A DNA stretch of 64,000 nucleotides from Exophiala sp. HKRS030 (GCA_023897205.1 JAHWDD010000008.1:1302001-1366000), one strand, 5' to 3'; numbered from the stretch's first letter, positions 35,738 to 46,722 are shown. Notes: generated by a model from the sequence alone, not told the origin. Program-made: numbers and translations.

Positions 35738-36718
35738 ATGTGCGTGCGCACAAAAACCACGTACGGGTGTGGGTGTGAATTCAAGACTACCAACGAATGC
35801 AATGACCCACGCTGCTCACACCTGGAGAGGTGGAAATTTCCCAGGGACGGGGATTGCAAAATTTGCAAGGAAGGCGGCCAGGCCGTCACTCGCGGGCGAG
35901 AAGGTAAAGGTCGATATGCCCAGGAGATGAACCGGAGGTATCCAGGACGAGAACCATCATGTGACCCGGCACCACAAGACGTCGGTGGTGGAATCAGCCC
36001 ATGGGCATCACCATTGAAACGAGAAAAGGAATGGCACAGCCCTTCGAGGAAGATGGCCGACGACGCCTGGTTGCAAGAACATGCCGAGAGGAACAACGAC
36101 CTCCAATCTCTCCGAGAGTCCATGTCCCCCCATTCTGAGTCCGACCGAGTCTCCACCGCCATCTTGTCGCCGTCGAGTCGCGGCCGCCGAGTGTACGAGA
36201 TCGAAGAAGATGACCGCTACACCGTCGATCGCGACGCAGACTTCGACTACCGCCACCGTCGGCAGCAGCCTGCCCCGAGATCTTTGCAGATAGAGATCAG
36301 AAGTATACACAACGACCCACCTCGAAGAAGTAGTCGTCAAGCCTCACGTCATCGACAACAACACAGGCACGACAGCCAGGAGAGCTTTCAAAGCGTGCAC
36401 AGCGGCCATTCTTCAAGTCGAAGATACAAACCGGCGCCGACCTCGTACACGACGCACGATGTTTACGAAACTCAAGACTCGGGTTACGGCTCTTATGGGT
36501 CGAGAACCTCACACCGTGGCTTCGAGATTGCAGAAACCGAACCATACACGTACTCTTCCGCACCTCGCGTCATGACAATCAAGGCGCCGTCGTCGACATA
36601 TCAGACCGGCTATGGCATTCCTCCACCCCCTCACGCTTCTCATCCTCATCCTCATCCCCAAGGCATCAACGTGGTCACGAGAACTCCCATGTACGCTTAC
36701 TCGGTTCCAAGGTACTAG
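35738..36718 (+). CDS. Cys-rich N-terminus plus disordered tail, unknown function, 326 aa
   Basis: Single exon. The first 45 residues have an ordered Cys/His pattern: Cys11, Cys13, Cys21, Cys26, His28, Cys40 and Cys43, as in small fungal zinc-binding-like N-termini (YGCGCEF, CSHLERW, CKICKEGG). From about residue 50 to the end the protein is Ser/Arg/Tyr/His-rich, with RRYKP, SSRR and HPHPHPQG, and probably disordered; several Arg-Ser clusters could be phosphorylation sites. No signal peptide. I know this type as common and uncharacterised in Pezizomycotina. The start is supported by the Cys pattern beginning at once. Confidence 0.68.
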   Translation: MCVRTKTTYGCGCEFKTTNECNDPRCSHLERWKFPRDGDCKICKEGGQAVTRGREGKGRYAQEMNRRYPGREPSCDPAPQDVGGGISPWASPLKREKEWHSPSRKMADDAWLQEHAERNNDLQSLRESMSPHSESDRVSTAILSPSSRGRRVYEIEEDDRYTVDRDADFDYRHRRQQPAPRSLQIEIRSIHNDPPRRSSRQASRHRQQHRHDSQESFQSVHSGHSSSRRYKPAPTSYTTHDVYETQDSGYGSYGSRTSHRGFEIAETEPYTYSSAPRVMTIKAPSSTYQTGYGIPPPPHASHPHPHPQGINVVTRTPMYAYSVPRY

Positions 36719-37604
36719 GGCACTACGATAGCGGCCGATGAACAATGTTCAAGGTTGTTTACGAATTGGCGTTTTTTCCGACTCGGGACACGATCCGTCT
36801 CGCTTTGTCTACCTAGGTATCTACGATGGGTTGGGTGGTAAGGAGGAGCACGACATCCGTATGACAATTCCTTTGGTTTTTATTTCTCAGGGGTGGGCGA
36901 CAACGCCAGCGAGAAAGAGAATTCTACCTTGTTTCTTCTTGTTCCAGTCAAGATATACATATCTCAGCTATTATGGCCATGGCAACGGACTATGTAACTG
37001 ACGAACCGACCCTGATCCAGGCGCATACATAGGCAACAGGTTTTATTTTTTCGTTGGATGGAAAGGGGTTTGACGAACATGATGCTTTTCAGGGGGGTTT
37101 CCTTATCGTCAGATCGGGTGAAGTAACATCACGAGGCTCGGTTGTCTACCTAGGTATCACGAGGGATATGTCAGGTATCTTGGTACGTACGTACTTGAAG
37201 TGGACAGTGGGGAGGGAAGCTGTGAGGCTCTGTGTGCGTGCGTGCTTTTTTTCTGTATGCTATTACGGAGTACTACTCAGTGGAAGGAGGATGGTTCATC
37301 TTGGGGTCCTACCTAGGTATCAATGGGTGATGAATGTTGATTTTTACTTTCTTCCTCTTTTACAGCACTTGAACAAATTGACAAGTCCTTCTCTTCATCG
37401 AATTCCGTGGGGGGACAAGTCTGTAAATTATGTGATACAGTTCTACTGATGCTTCTGAAGCCTTGTTGAGATATTGATCAAGTGAATACATGTGTATCGG
37501 GTTCCAGCCTCGTCACGTGGCGCCAAGAATATCTAGAGATCTCAATTTTATCGATCTTCACATGGAAATGAAGCATTTACCATACCCATTGTCAACGTCT
37601 CGTT
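36719..37604. other. Spacer rich in the recurrent palindromic motifs
   Basis: In under 900 bases there are three TACCTAGGTA copies (36810-36819, 37147-37156, 37310-37319) and one TACGGAGTA (37264-37272). No gene seen. This is the 5' side of the RRP46 gene. Confidence 0.65.
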
Positions 37605-38417
37605 ATGGTCTCGTCAAGCATGGCTGGGCTTGCAAACGCCAGTCTGCGTAGTCTCAGCAATGCTGATGGCTCTGCCACGTACAGCGCTCCAAATAACGGT
37701 TACAAAATCGTGGCCGGCGTCAATTATCCCGTGGAGGTGCCATTTCGAAGTGACGAGATTCCTGAGTCTACCTTCATTGAGGTTAATCTTCGGCCACATA
37801 ACGGTGTGAGTCTGATCAAGGAGCGACATGTCGAGGAACTTGTCAAGCGGACTCTTGGTACCATTGTCCTCGCCAAGGAGACTCCTCGAACCATGCTCCA
37901 ACTCACTCTTCAAGTGGTGAGTGTTGAGATCGACGAAAGCTTGCCGGGAGGCATCAAAGGCGGTGGACAAGGTGAGACTTATCTCGATGTCCTCGCTTCA
38001 GCAATCAACGCCGCCGTCCTCGGGTGTCTCGACGCAGCCGTGCAGATGAGAGGGGTGGCCGGAGCAATTCTCGTTGGCATCGACTCGGATGGAGAAGCCA
38101 CCGTCAGCCCCGGGGTTCTGCAGCGGAAAAAGTGTACCAGTCTGCACGTCTTTGCCTTCGGCAGCGACGGCAAGACGTTGCTGATGGAGAGTGAGGGCAG
38201 ATTCGGCTTAGAGGATTTCCAGAAGGCGGACCAAGTTGCCAGGGTAGCGGTTCTGGGATCTGATCACGGCACCAATGCAGTCGATATCAACAAACGGGAC
38301 GGAGATGTTGCCATGAATGGACGTGACACGAATGGAGACTCGCCTGTCTGCGTGCTGGACGTGGTGAGGAAAGCTATGGAAGGCCGGGTGATTAAGGACG
38401 AGAGCTGGCGACAGTAG
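37605..38417 (+). CDS. RRP46: RNA exosome subunit RRP46 (RNase PH-like)
   Basis: Structural RNase PH-fold subunit of the nuclear and cytoplasmic RNA exosome ring. Single exon, 270 aa. After a short leader, LRSLSNADGSATYS begins the RNase PH domain as in RRP46 proteins, followed by GVNYPVEVPFRSDEIPE, the helix ERHVEELVKRTLGTIVL, and LQLTLQVVSVE. The N-terminal Asn/Ala-Asp-Gly-Ser-Ala opening is specific to this subunit. Phosphate-binding Arg residues of active RNase PH are not evident, in keeping with an inactive ring subunit. A second Met at codon 6 (37620) is an alternative start. The C-terminal 50 residues are acidic and variable. Confidence 0.85.
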   Translation: MVSSSMAGLANASLRSLSNADGSATYSAPNNGYKIVAGVNYPVEVPFRSDEIPESTFIEVNLRPHNGVSLIKERHVEELVKRTLGTIVLAKETPRTMLQLTLQVVSVEIDESLPGGIKGGGQGETYLDVLASAINAAVLGCLDAAVQMRGVAGAILVGIDSDGEATVSPGVLQRKKCTSLHVFAFGSDGKTLLMESEGRFGLEDFQKADQVARVAVLGSDHGTNAVDINKRDGDVAMNGRDTNGDSPVCVLDVVRKAMEGRVIKDESWRQ

Positions 38418-39332
38418 CCTTGATATGGCAGTCCTGTGTGAAAAGTGAGACGGTCACGGAGCGGGCGGTTACAAACTGCCAAACAGTGGTGAGGAAAGTC
38501 GAGTGGGGAGGGCGAGGCTGCCAACATTCTAGGCGGTTCCAGGGGGCCGATAGGCGATAAGCACACGAATCCCACTGTGGCAGCAACCGGCACCTCACCA
38601 GATCTGGGCGCGGTTGGGGGCGCTCTTTGGTTGATCTCTATCCACTGCAAGCCCCCACGTGCCTGTCTCAGTGTCTTGCCGACACGCTCCTGGTTGTGAC
38701 ATGACCTTCCAGAGCCTGTCTCCATGCCCGCACTGCCAGGGAGTACGAGTAACACAGAGGGACTCGATCCTGCCTCCTGAGCCATCAACCATATTTATAT
38801 GCTTGCCGATCGACCACCTCTGGCCTGGCTCCTTCCCAAAAGAAACAAAATAAAAACCACCATCCAACAACCAGCAGGCTTTCTGGACCATTTTCCGATT
38901 TTTCCATTCTTCTAATTCACAAGAGCTGGGTCTCTTCTTCATTTCATTTCAGTAGCATAGGGCTATACTTGGTGTTCGAGCCGGTCCGAGCCACCAGCGC
39001 CAAAGAAGTTCACAGAAGGCCGACGAATCTCACTCGAATCACATTACTCGGGACAGCAGCAGCCGTCATCTCAGGGATCTACCTAGGTATCTTAACTCCG
39101 AGGCAGACCGTCGGCTACGAGTCGAGGAGGGTGAGGGTGACTTGGGTGTGCTGATAGGCATTGGTGCGCTTCTTCCGGGCGTGCTACGACTTACCCAGGG
39201 CCCCCGCCAATTGTTGACCTGTGCGGTGCATAAACCGCCGACTCGGGCATCCCCCATCCATCCTCCGTTTCCGTTGTACCCCCCCTGCAGGCTGCAGGGC
39301 TTCCCACATCCAACGTTTCGCACCTACTCAAC
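38418..39332. other. Spacer upstream of NAD kinase
   Basis: Contains one TACCTAGGTA palindrome at 39080-39089. No gene seen. Confidence 0.5.
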
Positions 39333-41306
39333 ATGACAAACGCTACCATCATTGACGACGCTCACTGCTCCACACTTTCCTCTCCCACTACCTCCGAAGC
39401 CACTAGTACCAGCAATTTCTCTCCGCCAACACCTGCGATTGATAACCCGGACCATGCCCTGCATCATGGCATGGTCTCCTTCAACTCCAAGGCCTCCGTG
39501 GGTGACTCGATACTTCACCAATATGCACACCATCTAGGCTCACTCCATGCGGATGACGAAACGCATGCCGTCCACCACCACGTCAGCGAACGTGATACCG
39601 CCGCTGATGACGAGACGGTCTTGAACACCGTCCTCAACCTTGCAAACAATCCGCCGAGCCATTTTGTCCGACCATCATACCTCGCCCATCATCCTACCGC
39701 TCCTGTACCGAAGCCTCTCTCCCTCCCCAAGTCCTCTATAAGCCACCGCAAGAACACAAAGTCAATAGATATACCCAGACAAACAATCATGAAGGCATTG
39801 GTCCCACGAGGGCCCGTCACAGGTCCCACGACTGCTCCGCTGGCGGTGAACGCCTTTGGAAATACAACCGGCGGAAGAGACGCTGAAGAACAGAACATGG
39901 CAGCAGCGGCATTCTCTCCCTGCACAACCGCTACATTGTCTGCCATGCAGCCGAGCGCATTCTCTGGCTGTTCGCCAACTTCGACGAGTTTCCTGCGGTC
40001 ACCGTGTTTCTTCCACCAGCGATTTGACGGAATAGTGGACGTTCAAAAAGTACTGGATGAGATTGCGGAAGACGACTATTCACATTCGAGACTCATGCAG
40101 ACGGCTATCGGGGTGCGAGAGGTGTCAAAGCAACTCCAACGGAAGCCGCTGAAGCGTGCTGTACGCAACGTTATGATCGTTACCAAGGCGCGCGACAACA
40201 GCTTAGTGTTTCTCACTCGAGAGCTGGCCGAATGGCTACTTTCAACCCCTCGATACGGCAGCGATGTGGGCGTCAATGTATACGTGGATGCCAAACTCCG
40301 ACACTCCAAACGGTTCGATGCTCCGGGTTTACTCAAGAAGGAGCCCAGGTTCGAGCAGATGCTCAACTATTGGACGCCTGATCTGTGTTGGTCATATCCA
40401 GAAACGTTCGACCTGGTCCTCACCCTAGGCGGCGACGGAACCGTTCTTTTCACATCATGGCTATTTCAAAGGGTTGTGCCGCCCGTGCTATCTTTCTCAC
40501 TGGGCAGCTTGGGGTTCCTGACGAACTTTGAGTTCGACAAGTACAAGGAGCACCTCGATCGTGTGATGGGTGATTCTGGCATGCGGGTCAACCTCAGGAT
40601 GCGTTTTACCTGCACAGTATGGAGAGCCGATCGATCACCCGGAGCTGAGAAAGGTGCCGTTGAGGAAGGAGAGCAGTTTGAGGTCCTGAATGAGCTGGTC
40701 ATTGACAGGGGTCCTTCTGCATATGTCTCAAACTTGGAGCTCTATGGCGACGACGAACTCTTGACTATTGTTCAAGCCGACGGATGCATCTTCTCGACGC
40801 CAACGGGGTCGACAGCTTATTCTCTATCGGCCGGAGGCTCCCTTATTCATCCGTCGATCCCTGCCATCCTGCTGACCCCAATATGTCCACACACCCTCTC
40901 TTTCCGACCCATGGTCCTCTCAGACACTCTTCTGCTGCGGATAGCCGTGCCCAACAAGTCTCGTTCTTCCGCCTACTGTTCTTTCGATGGTAAGGGCCGC
41001 GTGGAGCTCAAGCGGGGCGATTATGTGACTTTGGAAGCGTCTCAGTATCCCTTCCCCACCGTGATGACCGGTAACAACGAATGGGTGGAAAGCGTACAAA
41101 GAGCTTTGAGGTGGAACGTCAGAGGAGCTGTTCAGAAAGGCTGGGAGGAAGGAGATGACGAGGACAATGACCAGGTGGAGGAGAAATGGGATATTGACAT
41201 GGACCCCAGCGCTGCCGGTGGTACTGACAGCGGCATTGGTCCAAGTGAGGATGGTGATCATGTCGCCAGCCCTCTTCCCAGACAAATGAGTCTGCTGAAC
41301 ATGTGA
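39333..41306 (+). CDS. NAD(+) kinase (UTR1/POS5 family)
   Basis: Phosphorylates NAD (and perhaps NADH) with ATP to make NADP(H). Single exon, 657 aa. The first 190 residues are Ser/Thr/Pro/His-rich and probably regulatory and disordered. The kinase domain has the invariant GGDGT (residues 366-370) in LVLTLGGDGTVLF, then SLGSLGFLTNFEF, DRGPSAYVSNLELYGDDELLTIVQADGC split by the NE/D region (VLNELVIDRG), and the STPTGSTAYSLSAGGSLIHP loop. FSLGSLGFLTNF and HPSIPAILLTPICPHTLSFRP are standard. The C-terminal 60 residues are acidic. No mitochondrial presequence is apparent, so a cytosolic UTR1-like enzyme is more likely than POS5. Confidence 0.92.
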   Translation: MTNATIIDDAHCSTLSSPTTSEATSTSNFSPPTPAIDNPDHALHHGMVSFNSKASVGDSILHQYAHHLGSLHADDETHAVHHHVSERDTAADDETVLNTVLNLANNPPSHFVRPSYLAHHPTAPVPKPLSLPKSSISHRKNTKSIDIPRQTIMKALVPRGPVTGPTTAPLAVNAFGNTTGGRDAEEQNMAAAAFSPCTTATLSAMQPSAFSGCSPTSTSFLRSPCFFHQRFDGIVDVQKVLDEIAEDDYSHSRLMQTAIGVREVSKQLQRKPLKRAVRNVMIVTKARDNSLVFLTRELAEWLLSTPRYGSDVGVNVYVDAKLRHSKRFDAPGLLKKEPRFEQMLNYWTPDLCWSYPETFDLVLTLGGDGTVLFTSWLFQRVVPPVLSFSLGSLGFLTNFEFDKYKEHLDRVMGDSGMRVNLRMRFTCTVWRADRSPGAEKGAVEEGEQFEVLNELVIDRGPSAYVSNLELYGDDELLTIVQADGCIFSTPTGSTAYSLSAGGSLIHPSIPAILLTPICPHTLSFRPMVLSDTLLLRIAVPNKSRSSAYCSFDGKGRVELKRGDYVTLEASQYPFPTVMTGNNEWVESVQRALRWNVRGAVQKGWEEGDDEDNDQVEEKWDIDMDPSAAGGTDSGIGPSEDGDHVASPLPRQMSLLNM

Positions 41307-41870
41307 AGGAACGTCAAATGCTTAGAACAGACCACTCGATGATGTCTGAATATTGTTACAATTATCTTTTCGACGTCGCGACATGAGCGATAAAGAGCAT
41401 TTTTATGAGCGTTGAGAAATCATATTCATTGGGGACCGGTAAGCCTTGTCCCTATTGCTACCACCTATTGTATTCCTTCACATAATTGTTTCATTCCTTG
41501 TCTGCATTTGCATTCACCTGTTCGTTCCTGGGGCGGTGAACACGGATATCGTGAATGCACAATACGAGGCTGAGAGGGGGTTCTCGCCCTATTGGAGGAC
41601 TGCACTGACGCCTGCAGAGGATTTCTTTGGTACCGAGTCAAGTTTGACCGCCCTGGTGAAGGTGAAGCGGAAATCAGGGTTCGCGTTTCTCTCAACCTCG
41701 TTCTCTCACTTCCTGAACTCTCACTCACTCTCTTTCTTTTGGATATTCTCTCATCGCAACAGAAGTCATTACATCCGCCAGCTTTCGTCGCAATAGACGT
41801 TCCAAAAGTCCTTTTTACAAGTCTCGAAAACCTTTTTTAACCTTCTTCTCCTCAATAAATTCTTGTCACC
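41307..41870. other. Spacer upstream of the acidic protein gene
   Basis: The last 150 bases are CT-rich leader-like sequence. No other gene seen. Confidence 0.5.
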
Positions 41871-43031
41871 ATGTCTTCTCCCTCTGCCGCTGCCGCTGCT
41901 GCCTCTGCCACCTCTCCTCGCTCTTCTCACTCTGCAAGCAGAGTGAACCCTTTTGTCAACCCCGAAACGGGGGTCCTCTATGGCCTCGAAGAAGGCGAGG
42001 ACCAATCTGTCGACGACGAGGTCGACAACCTTTCTCCTCTCGACCGCCCTCTCACACTCGAGGGGGTGACCCTTCTCACCCAAGATGAGGAGGGCCCTCT
42101 CGACACCGTGGAGGGTGTCAACACTTCCCCCCCTGTCGCCTCTACCACCGCCACCCGCCATGCCTCGATGGAGGGGGAGAAGACGTGGTCGTTTGCCGCT
42201 CTGCCGCCTGCCGCTGGCAATGAGGCTGCCGAAGGAGTTGTTGCTGGTGCTGGTTCTGCTGGTGACGTCGCTGCTGGCATTGTTCTTCCCCCGGGTCCCG
42301 TCGCCGCCAACGACGACGACGACGACAACGAGGCCATCCTGGATGGTCTCGTTGCAGATTTTCAAGAACGATTGGCCAGGGCCTTGGTAGAGCCTCGGCA
42401 CCGATTGGGAGGGGAGAAGGAGGAGGAGGGAGAAGGAGAAGAGGAAGAAGACGACGACAACGACAACGACGACGAAGAGGACGCAGATGATGGGGGGTGG
42501 CACGCCCCGGACGACTACATGTCGGATGGGGAGGAAGAAGAGGAAGGAGAGGATGAGGGTGCCACCCCCTTCGTCTGGGAAGACCTCCCTGCGACCGCCG
42601 CGGTGGAACGCTTGCGAACCGGGTTCGAGGCGTTGGCGGCCGTACGGGAGGAGATCGACGCCCTTGATGTCGCCGTCGCCGCCGCCGCCGACAACAACGA
42701 CAACGACGACAACAACAACGAGGGCCCCCGGCGACAGGGTCCAGGACGTGGTACCCCTGCAGCCGTGAGGGCTCGCTCTGGTCTCCTCCTCGCCGAGGAG
42801 GGGCTCACCGCGGCCTTCCGGATGCAGTTGGACACCACCGACTGGCTCTGGGGTGCTCTCGAGGCGGCCCATCAAGGGCGGGAGATGGAGGAGGGCAGGA
42901 CACGAGCCCTCGCCACGCAACTGGGCCAGGCCCGTTTCGACACTGTCGCCGCCCAGGCGGAGGCGGCTCAACTTCGGTTCGAGCTGGCCGCCGCCCGGCG
43001 TCAGTTGGAGGACGCGGGTCGGGACCCATGA
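41871..43031 (+). CDS. Acidic low-complexity protein with C-terminal helix, 386 aa
   Basis: Single exon, start in good context (CACCATGTC). Residues 1-25 are Ala/Ser-rich; 45-120 contain many Asp/Glu; 180-230 is a nearly pure Glu/Asp/Asn tract; about 260-285 repeats Asp/Asn; from about 300 the sequence is Ala/Glu/Arg/Leu-rich and helical, possibly coiled coil (LATQLGQARFDTVAAQAEAAQLRF). No domain or signal peptide is recognised. The opposite strand is open over most of this interval (400 codons, Val/Gly runs), but that is the expected mirror of Asp/Asn codon repeats. Function unknown; nuclear or RNA-related is only a composition-based guess. Confidence 0.55.
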   Translation: MSSPSAAAAAASATSPRSSHSASRVNPFVNPETGVLYGLEEGEDQSVDDEVDNLSPLDRPLTLEGVTLLTQDEEGPLDTVEGVNTSPPVASTTATRHASMEGEKTWSFAALPPAAGNEAAEGVVAGAGSAGDVAAGIVLPPGPVAANDDDDDNEAILDGLVADFQERLARALVEPRHRLGGEKEEEGEGEEEEDDDNDNDDEEDADDGGWHAPDDYMSDGEEEEEGEDEGATPFVWEDLPATAAVERLRTGFEALAAVREEIDALDVAVAAAADNNDNDDNNNEGPRRQGPGRGTPAAVRARSGLLLAEEGLTAAFRMQLDTTDWLWGALEAAHQGREMEEGRTRALATQLGQARFDTVAAQAEAAQLRFELAAARRQLEDAGRDP

Positions 43032-44366
43032 GCGTCGGGCGTTGGGTCGGTCGTTGTCGCGTGCCAGGGGGAGTCTGAGAGGGTGGGTTGGTGGTTGAGA
43101 GATTGGCTGGAAGGCGGTTGTTGTTGTTGGTGCACGGAAGGGGGTTGTCGTTGGGGGGTGTTGGTGGCGCTAGTCGTCGGGCGTTGGGTTGGGTTTTCCT
43201 TGGGTCTTCCTTTTTTTGGTTCTTGTTCGAGTCTCGGGAGGTTGGTTGGTCGGTCGGCCCCTTGGCCCCTCGGGATGGCATGAGTTATGCACCGAGGGGG
43301 CCAAATTGTGAGATGTACATAGAGAATTTTCTTCCACAAACGAAAAGAGCTTGGCTTTTGTTTAGGTGGTGGTCAATGAGGACAAGGAGACACTGACACT
43401 GATACTGACACAGTGCACACATCACAGAGGACAACCACCAAAACGTCGACACATACGTTCCAGGAGACGTGTTGTTCTTGGTCGTGACAACAATAACAAC
43501 AAACATTTGTGAAGATAACAGCAAGACGGTTTTGAAACAGAAAAAAAATGCGGAATGCTCACAAGAACCCACGTCGGTATAAGGTTCGGACTACAAACGA
43601 CAGTATTGAATGAATACGGATACCTCGAGAGGCTACGTCGATCAATCAGGTCCCGAGATTGACGCCGAGAGCTTGATATGTCTCCGCGAGGTCAGAAACA
43701 GTCCAATGACGTGTGGACGAGCGGGTCTCTTTGCGCGCTGACAAGGCTTTGTGAAGCAAGGAGGTGTGTTTGGACGAGAAGAGAGAGAAAAAAGTGACTC
43801 CGCCAAAAGACAAGGTGGATCAATCAATAATCCAGAATGCTACAGATATGCAAGGGGGGAAAGTTGACAATGGGTGATGATGACAACAAGAAGAGAAGGA
43901 ATGTGAGAAGTGATTGAGTAGAATCAAGAGGAGGAGGAGAATTTGACAATGAACGAGAACGAGCACGAACACAAACACGGGCTCAAACACGAACAAGGTG
44001 TTGGAAGGAGGAAGGAGTCAGCATGGCATCATCATCATCCTGAGTATTGGTTTCCAGACATGGAATCGTTCAAAGGATAGTGACAAGGAAACGAGAATGA
44101 AAGAACACCATGGAGTATGGTTTGTCACAAGCGTGTACTGACAGCAGTCTGTTGCAGTCGACAAAAAAAGGGCGTCCGGTTGATTATCACCAGGGCAGAA
44201 AAGGAGAATCATATGCATTTCGTCGAGTACTAGAAAAGTATCAAATTGAATGTTTTCCGGCGGAAGAGAGACGTAATGTTCTTCTCTGACCTCTTGCGTA
44301 ACTTCGTTTTCACTATTCGTTAACATCATCATCATCAGGTACATGTGCTACCGGCACCAGCCCAAG
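43032..44366. other. Spacer, gene-free
   Basis: A T/G-rich run (43100-43260) follows the acidic gene. Near 43950-43995 there are imperfect ACGAACA/ACACGAAC repeats. The left end of the minus-strand gene lies at the right border. No gene seen. Confidence 0.5.
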
Positions 44367-45956
44367 TCATGGTTGATCCGGGCTCTCAGAAACAGCAAAA
44401 AGTAGCCGGAGGGGCTTGTAGACCTGGTATGACCACCAGAATGGCATTGGGTCGTGGGTCTCATAAATGTCGTCCTGCCAGAACACCAAGTGTTTCAGAA
44501 GAGAGAGCCAATTCCTCAAAACATCCGCAGATGTACACGTGGATTTCAAACTCAGGAAATTTGACAAAGGTACATATCCGAGTTTCAGCAAGTCTCGGCC
44601 AAAACAGTAGATAGGGGCCGCCAGCGAATCCGGCGTAATAATGATAATTTCAGGGGCCGAGAAATCCTGTAGGCCTTGGAGGAGTGTGGATGAGCTATTC
44701 TGGGTATCCAGAATCATCATACTCTTCTCATCCACATCGTCGGAAAGAAGGGATAAGTACGCGCGACACAATGATTCGGTGGCGATGGCCCCTCGAAAAG
44801 ACAACATACTGGCCAGAGATTCGATTGAGGTGCCGAGAACCAGAATGTTTTGCACCACTCCGCCATCTGTGAATTGCTCGTCGACGCAAAAGTCGAATCC
44901 GACGTGGGATGTGAAATCGTCGCCCTGGTGATTTGCGAAAGTCTGCAAGCTGCGAAGAAACGACCGGGCCAGTGCGGCTTTGGGGTCGATTGGTTCGAGG
45001 TAATCCTGACTTCTCCTTCTGGTTGCCGAGAAGGCTGTGACGCGGCCTCGAACGATGACCGCAAAGGCCGAATACCTGGGCAGCCCGTCCGTAATCTGCT
45101 CGAGTCTCCAAAGCTCCGAGCTGGTTCTTTTTATGGGGACGAGTGATATGGTGTGGTAGGTCTGACTCAGCGTCCGGCGAGGCAGAAGCGTCCTCACGGA
45201 GCTGACTTCGACTCCTGCTGATTGTCCGTGTTCAGAACTGTAGAGCATGTACCGTTTTGTACCGCCGCGCGACTTGCTCAGCACCTGGTGGACCTCATCC
45301 CGGGATTTGACGCTGTGCATTTCGGGAACCGCCAGATCCATACTTTTCAACCAGGCCAAGAAGGTGGTTCGGGACGCGAAATGAGGCATGTCGTCCATGC
45401 GAAGGGCGAAACAGCGACAGCTCGTCGTCTTCTCGATGACTGTTCGAGCGTGGCCTTCCACAGTTGGTTCCACACCGGGGGTGCAGTTGATCCATATGTC
45501 GACATTATCTTGCTCGATGATGTAGTTGAGAGTCCTGATGTATGCCAGAGCTCGTCGCTGTTCTGGCACGGGGCGCAAGCGATAGAAACGGGTCAAGGCT
45601 TTGGAAAATCGGACATGGATTGGAATGCACATTGGTTCGTAGTCGAGGCCGACCACTTTGTGCCCATTTTGGTGAAATGCTCTGGCGAGCCGTAGTCCTT
45701 GCGCCGTATTGATGCCACTCAGCAAGACCGTCTTTACAGGTGGATTGTTTGTCTTGGTGGATCGTTTCACGAAGATCCATCGCCCGGACAGGAAGATGTA
45801 AACGTAGTTCATGAACAACAAGGTTGTCGACACTGGGAGAAAAAGAGTCGCTAAAGCCACAAAGACGAGCGATCGGAGGCTTACGGTCGGTTGTAACTTC
45901 TCAAGTCGAGACTTGATGCTCGTCAAATCGCTGCGAATCGTTTTCAGCTCCATCAT
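44367..45956 (-). CDS. Membrane-anchored ATP-grasp-like protein, unknown substrate
   Basis: Single exon, 529 aa. Residues about 28-58 form one long hydrophobic segment (SLVFVALATLFLPVSTTLLFMNYVYIF), an N-terminal membrane anchor or hairpin with no cleavable peptide. Next comes a Rossmann-like pre-ATP-grasp half (VKTVLLSGINTAQGLRLARAF, then DNVDIWINCTPGVEP). The middle contains a lid-type region (VPEMHSVKSRDEVHQVL, KRYMLYSSEH). The typical catalytic metal-binding acids of the ATP-grasp core are not obvious to me. The family is known in fungi, without function, as ATP-grasp or carbamoyl-phosphate-synthase-like proteins. A ligase role would be inference. The start (MMELKTIRSDL) has two Met in a row; either could be used. 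Confidence 0.65.
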   Translation of the reverse strand: MMELKTIRSDLTSIKSRLEKLQPTVSLRSLVFVALATLFLPVSTTLLFMNYVYIFLSGRWIFVKRSTKTNNPPVKTVLLSGINTAQGLRLARAFHQNGHKVVGLDYEPMCIPIHVRFSKALTRFYRLRPVPEQRRALAYIRTLNYIIEQDNVDIWINCTPGVEPTVEGHARTVIEKTTSCRCFALRMDDMPHFASRTTFLAWLKSMDLAVPEMHSVKSRDEVHQVLSKSRGGTKRYMLYSSEHGQSAGVEVSSVRTLLPRRTLSQTYHTISLVPIKRTSSELWRLEQITDGLPRYSAFAVIVRGRVTAFSATRRRSQDYLEPIDPKAALARSFLRSLQTFANHQGDDFTSHVGFDFCVDEQFTDGGVVQNILVLGTSIESLASMLSFRGAIATESLCRAYLSLLSDDVDEKSMMILDTQNSSSTLLQGLQDFSAPEIIIITPDSLAAPIYCFGRDLLKLGYVPLSNFLSLKSTCTSADVLRNWLSLLKHLVFWQDDIYETHDPMPFWWSYQVYKPLRLLFAVSESPDQP

Positions 45957-46722
45957 GGCGAAGGTAGCCTGGGAGCGGCGTCGAGTCTCAGAAGCGCTAG
46001 CAAGGAGGAAGGCGTCGACATCGAATAGCAGATGGTTGGACTGCCCTATACTCCGTACACTTGGATTTTAAGACCCTTAGAGAGACTTTGGCCTTGAACG
46101 AATTGACTGTATGTATTCGTTAGAATCATCAACGACTACAAGGGTCACACTCATGACGTTGGAACCGGACAAGTCTGGCATTAGGACTTCGTCAGACACC
46201 GGTACGTAGATATGGAAAAGGCAGCATCGCCAGCAATGCACAGGGCAAACTGGCAGTCTGACAGGGCTCAGCACGGATATACGGGAGACATCAGCAGCAA
46301 TACCTGTATCTACACCCGGAGACTAGCATTTAAGCTTGTTTAATAGGGCTCGCTAATCGGGTTCGGGGGGCCAATAGTGTCATGATCTACCGCCCGAAAG
46401 GCTTGAGAAAGCATCATGGCCAGCTGAAGAAATTGCAAACATGAGGACGAGAAGCTGGACCGACTTGGCTGGTCATGGCATGACGTGTACGTCAATTGAT
46501 TGTTGTCCTGTCCAACCGTCCATGGCCCAAGATTTCTAATTTTCACCTGCGCTTCCCGTTGACCTTCACATCGTCGTCCTTTATCCATTCTCGCCCGTGC
46601 GGCTACGACTGTGTGTTGACTACGCTTTCACATCCATCCAGCATTAGTACCGTCAGTATCTCATCGACTGGAGCGATCGCGTCTGGGCAGATACCAGACA
46701 AGACGCATTGTCTCTCATCAAC
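45957..46722. other. Divergent promoter region (ATP-grasp-like / PNS1)
   Basis: TACTCCGTA at 46049-46057, about 93 bases upstream of the minus-strand gene. No gene seen. Confidence 0.5.

Noticed and set aside
41769..42971. Minus-strand open frame of 400 codons
   Set aside because: Runs of Val/Gly are the antisense of Asp/Asn repeats; the plus-strand frame has a good start context and no such artefact.
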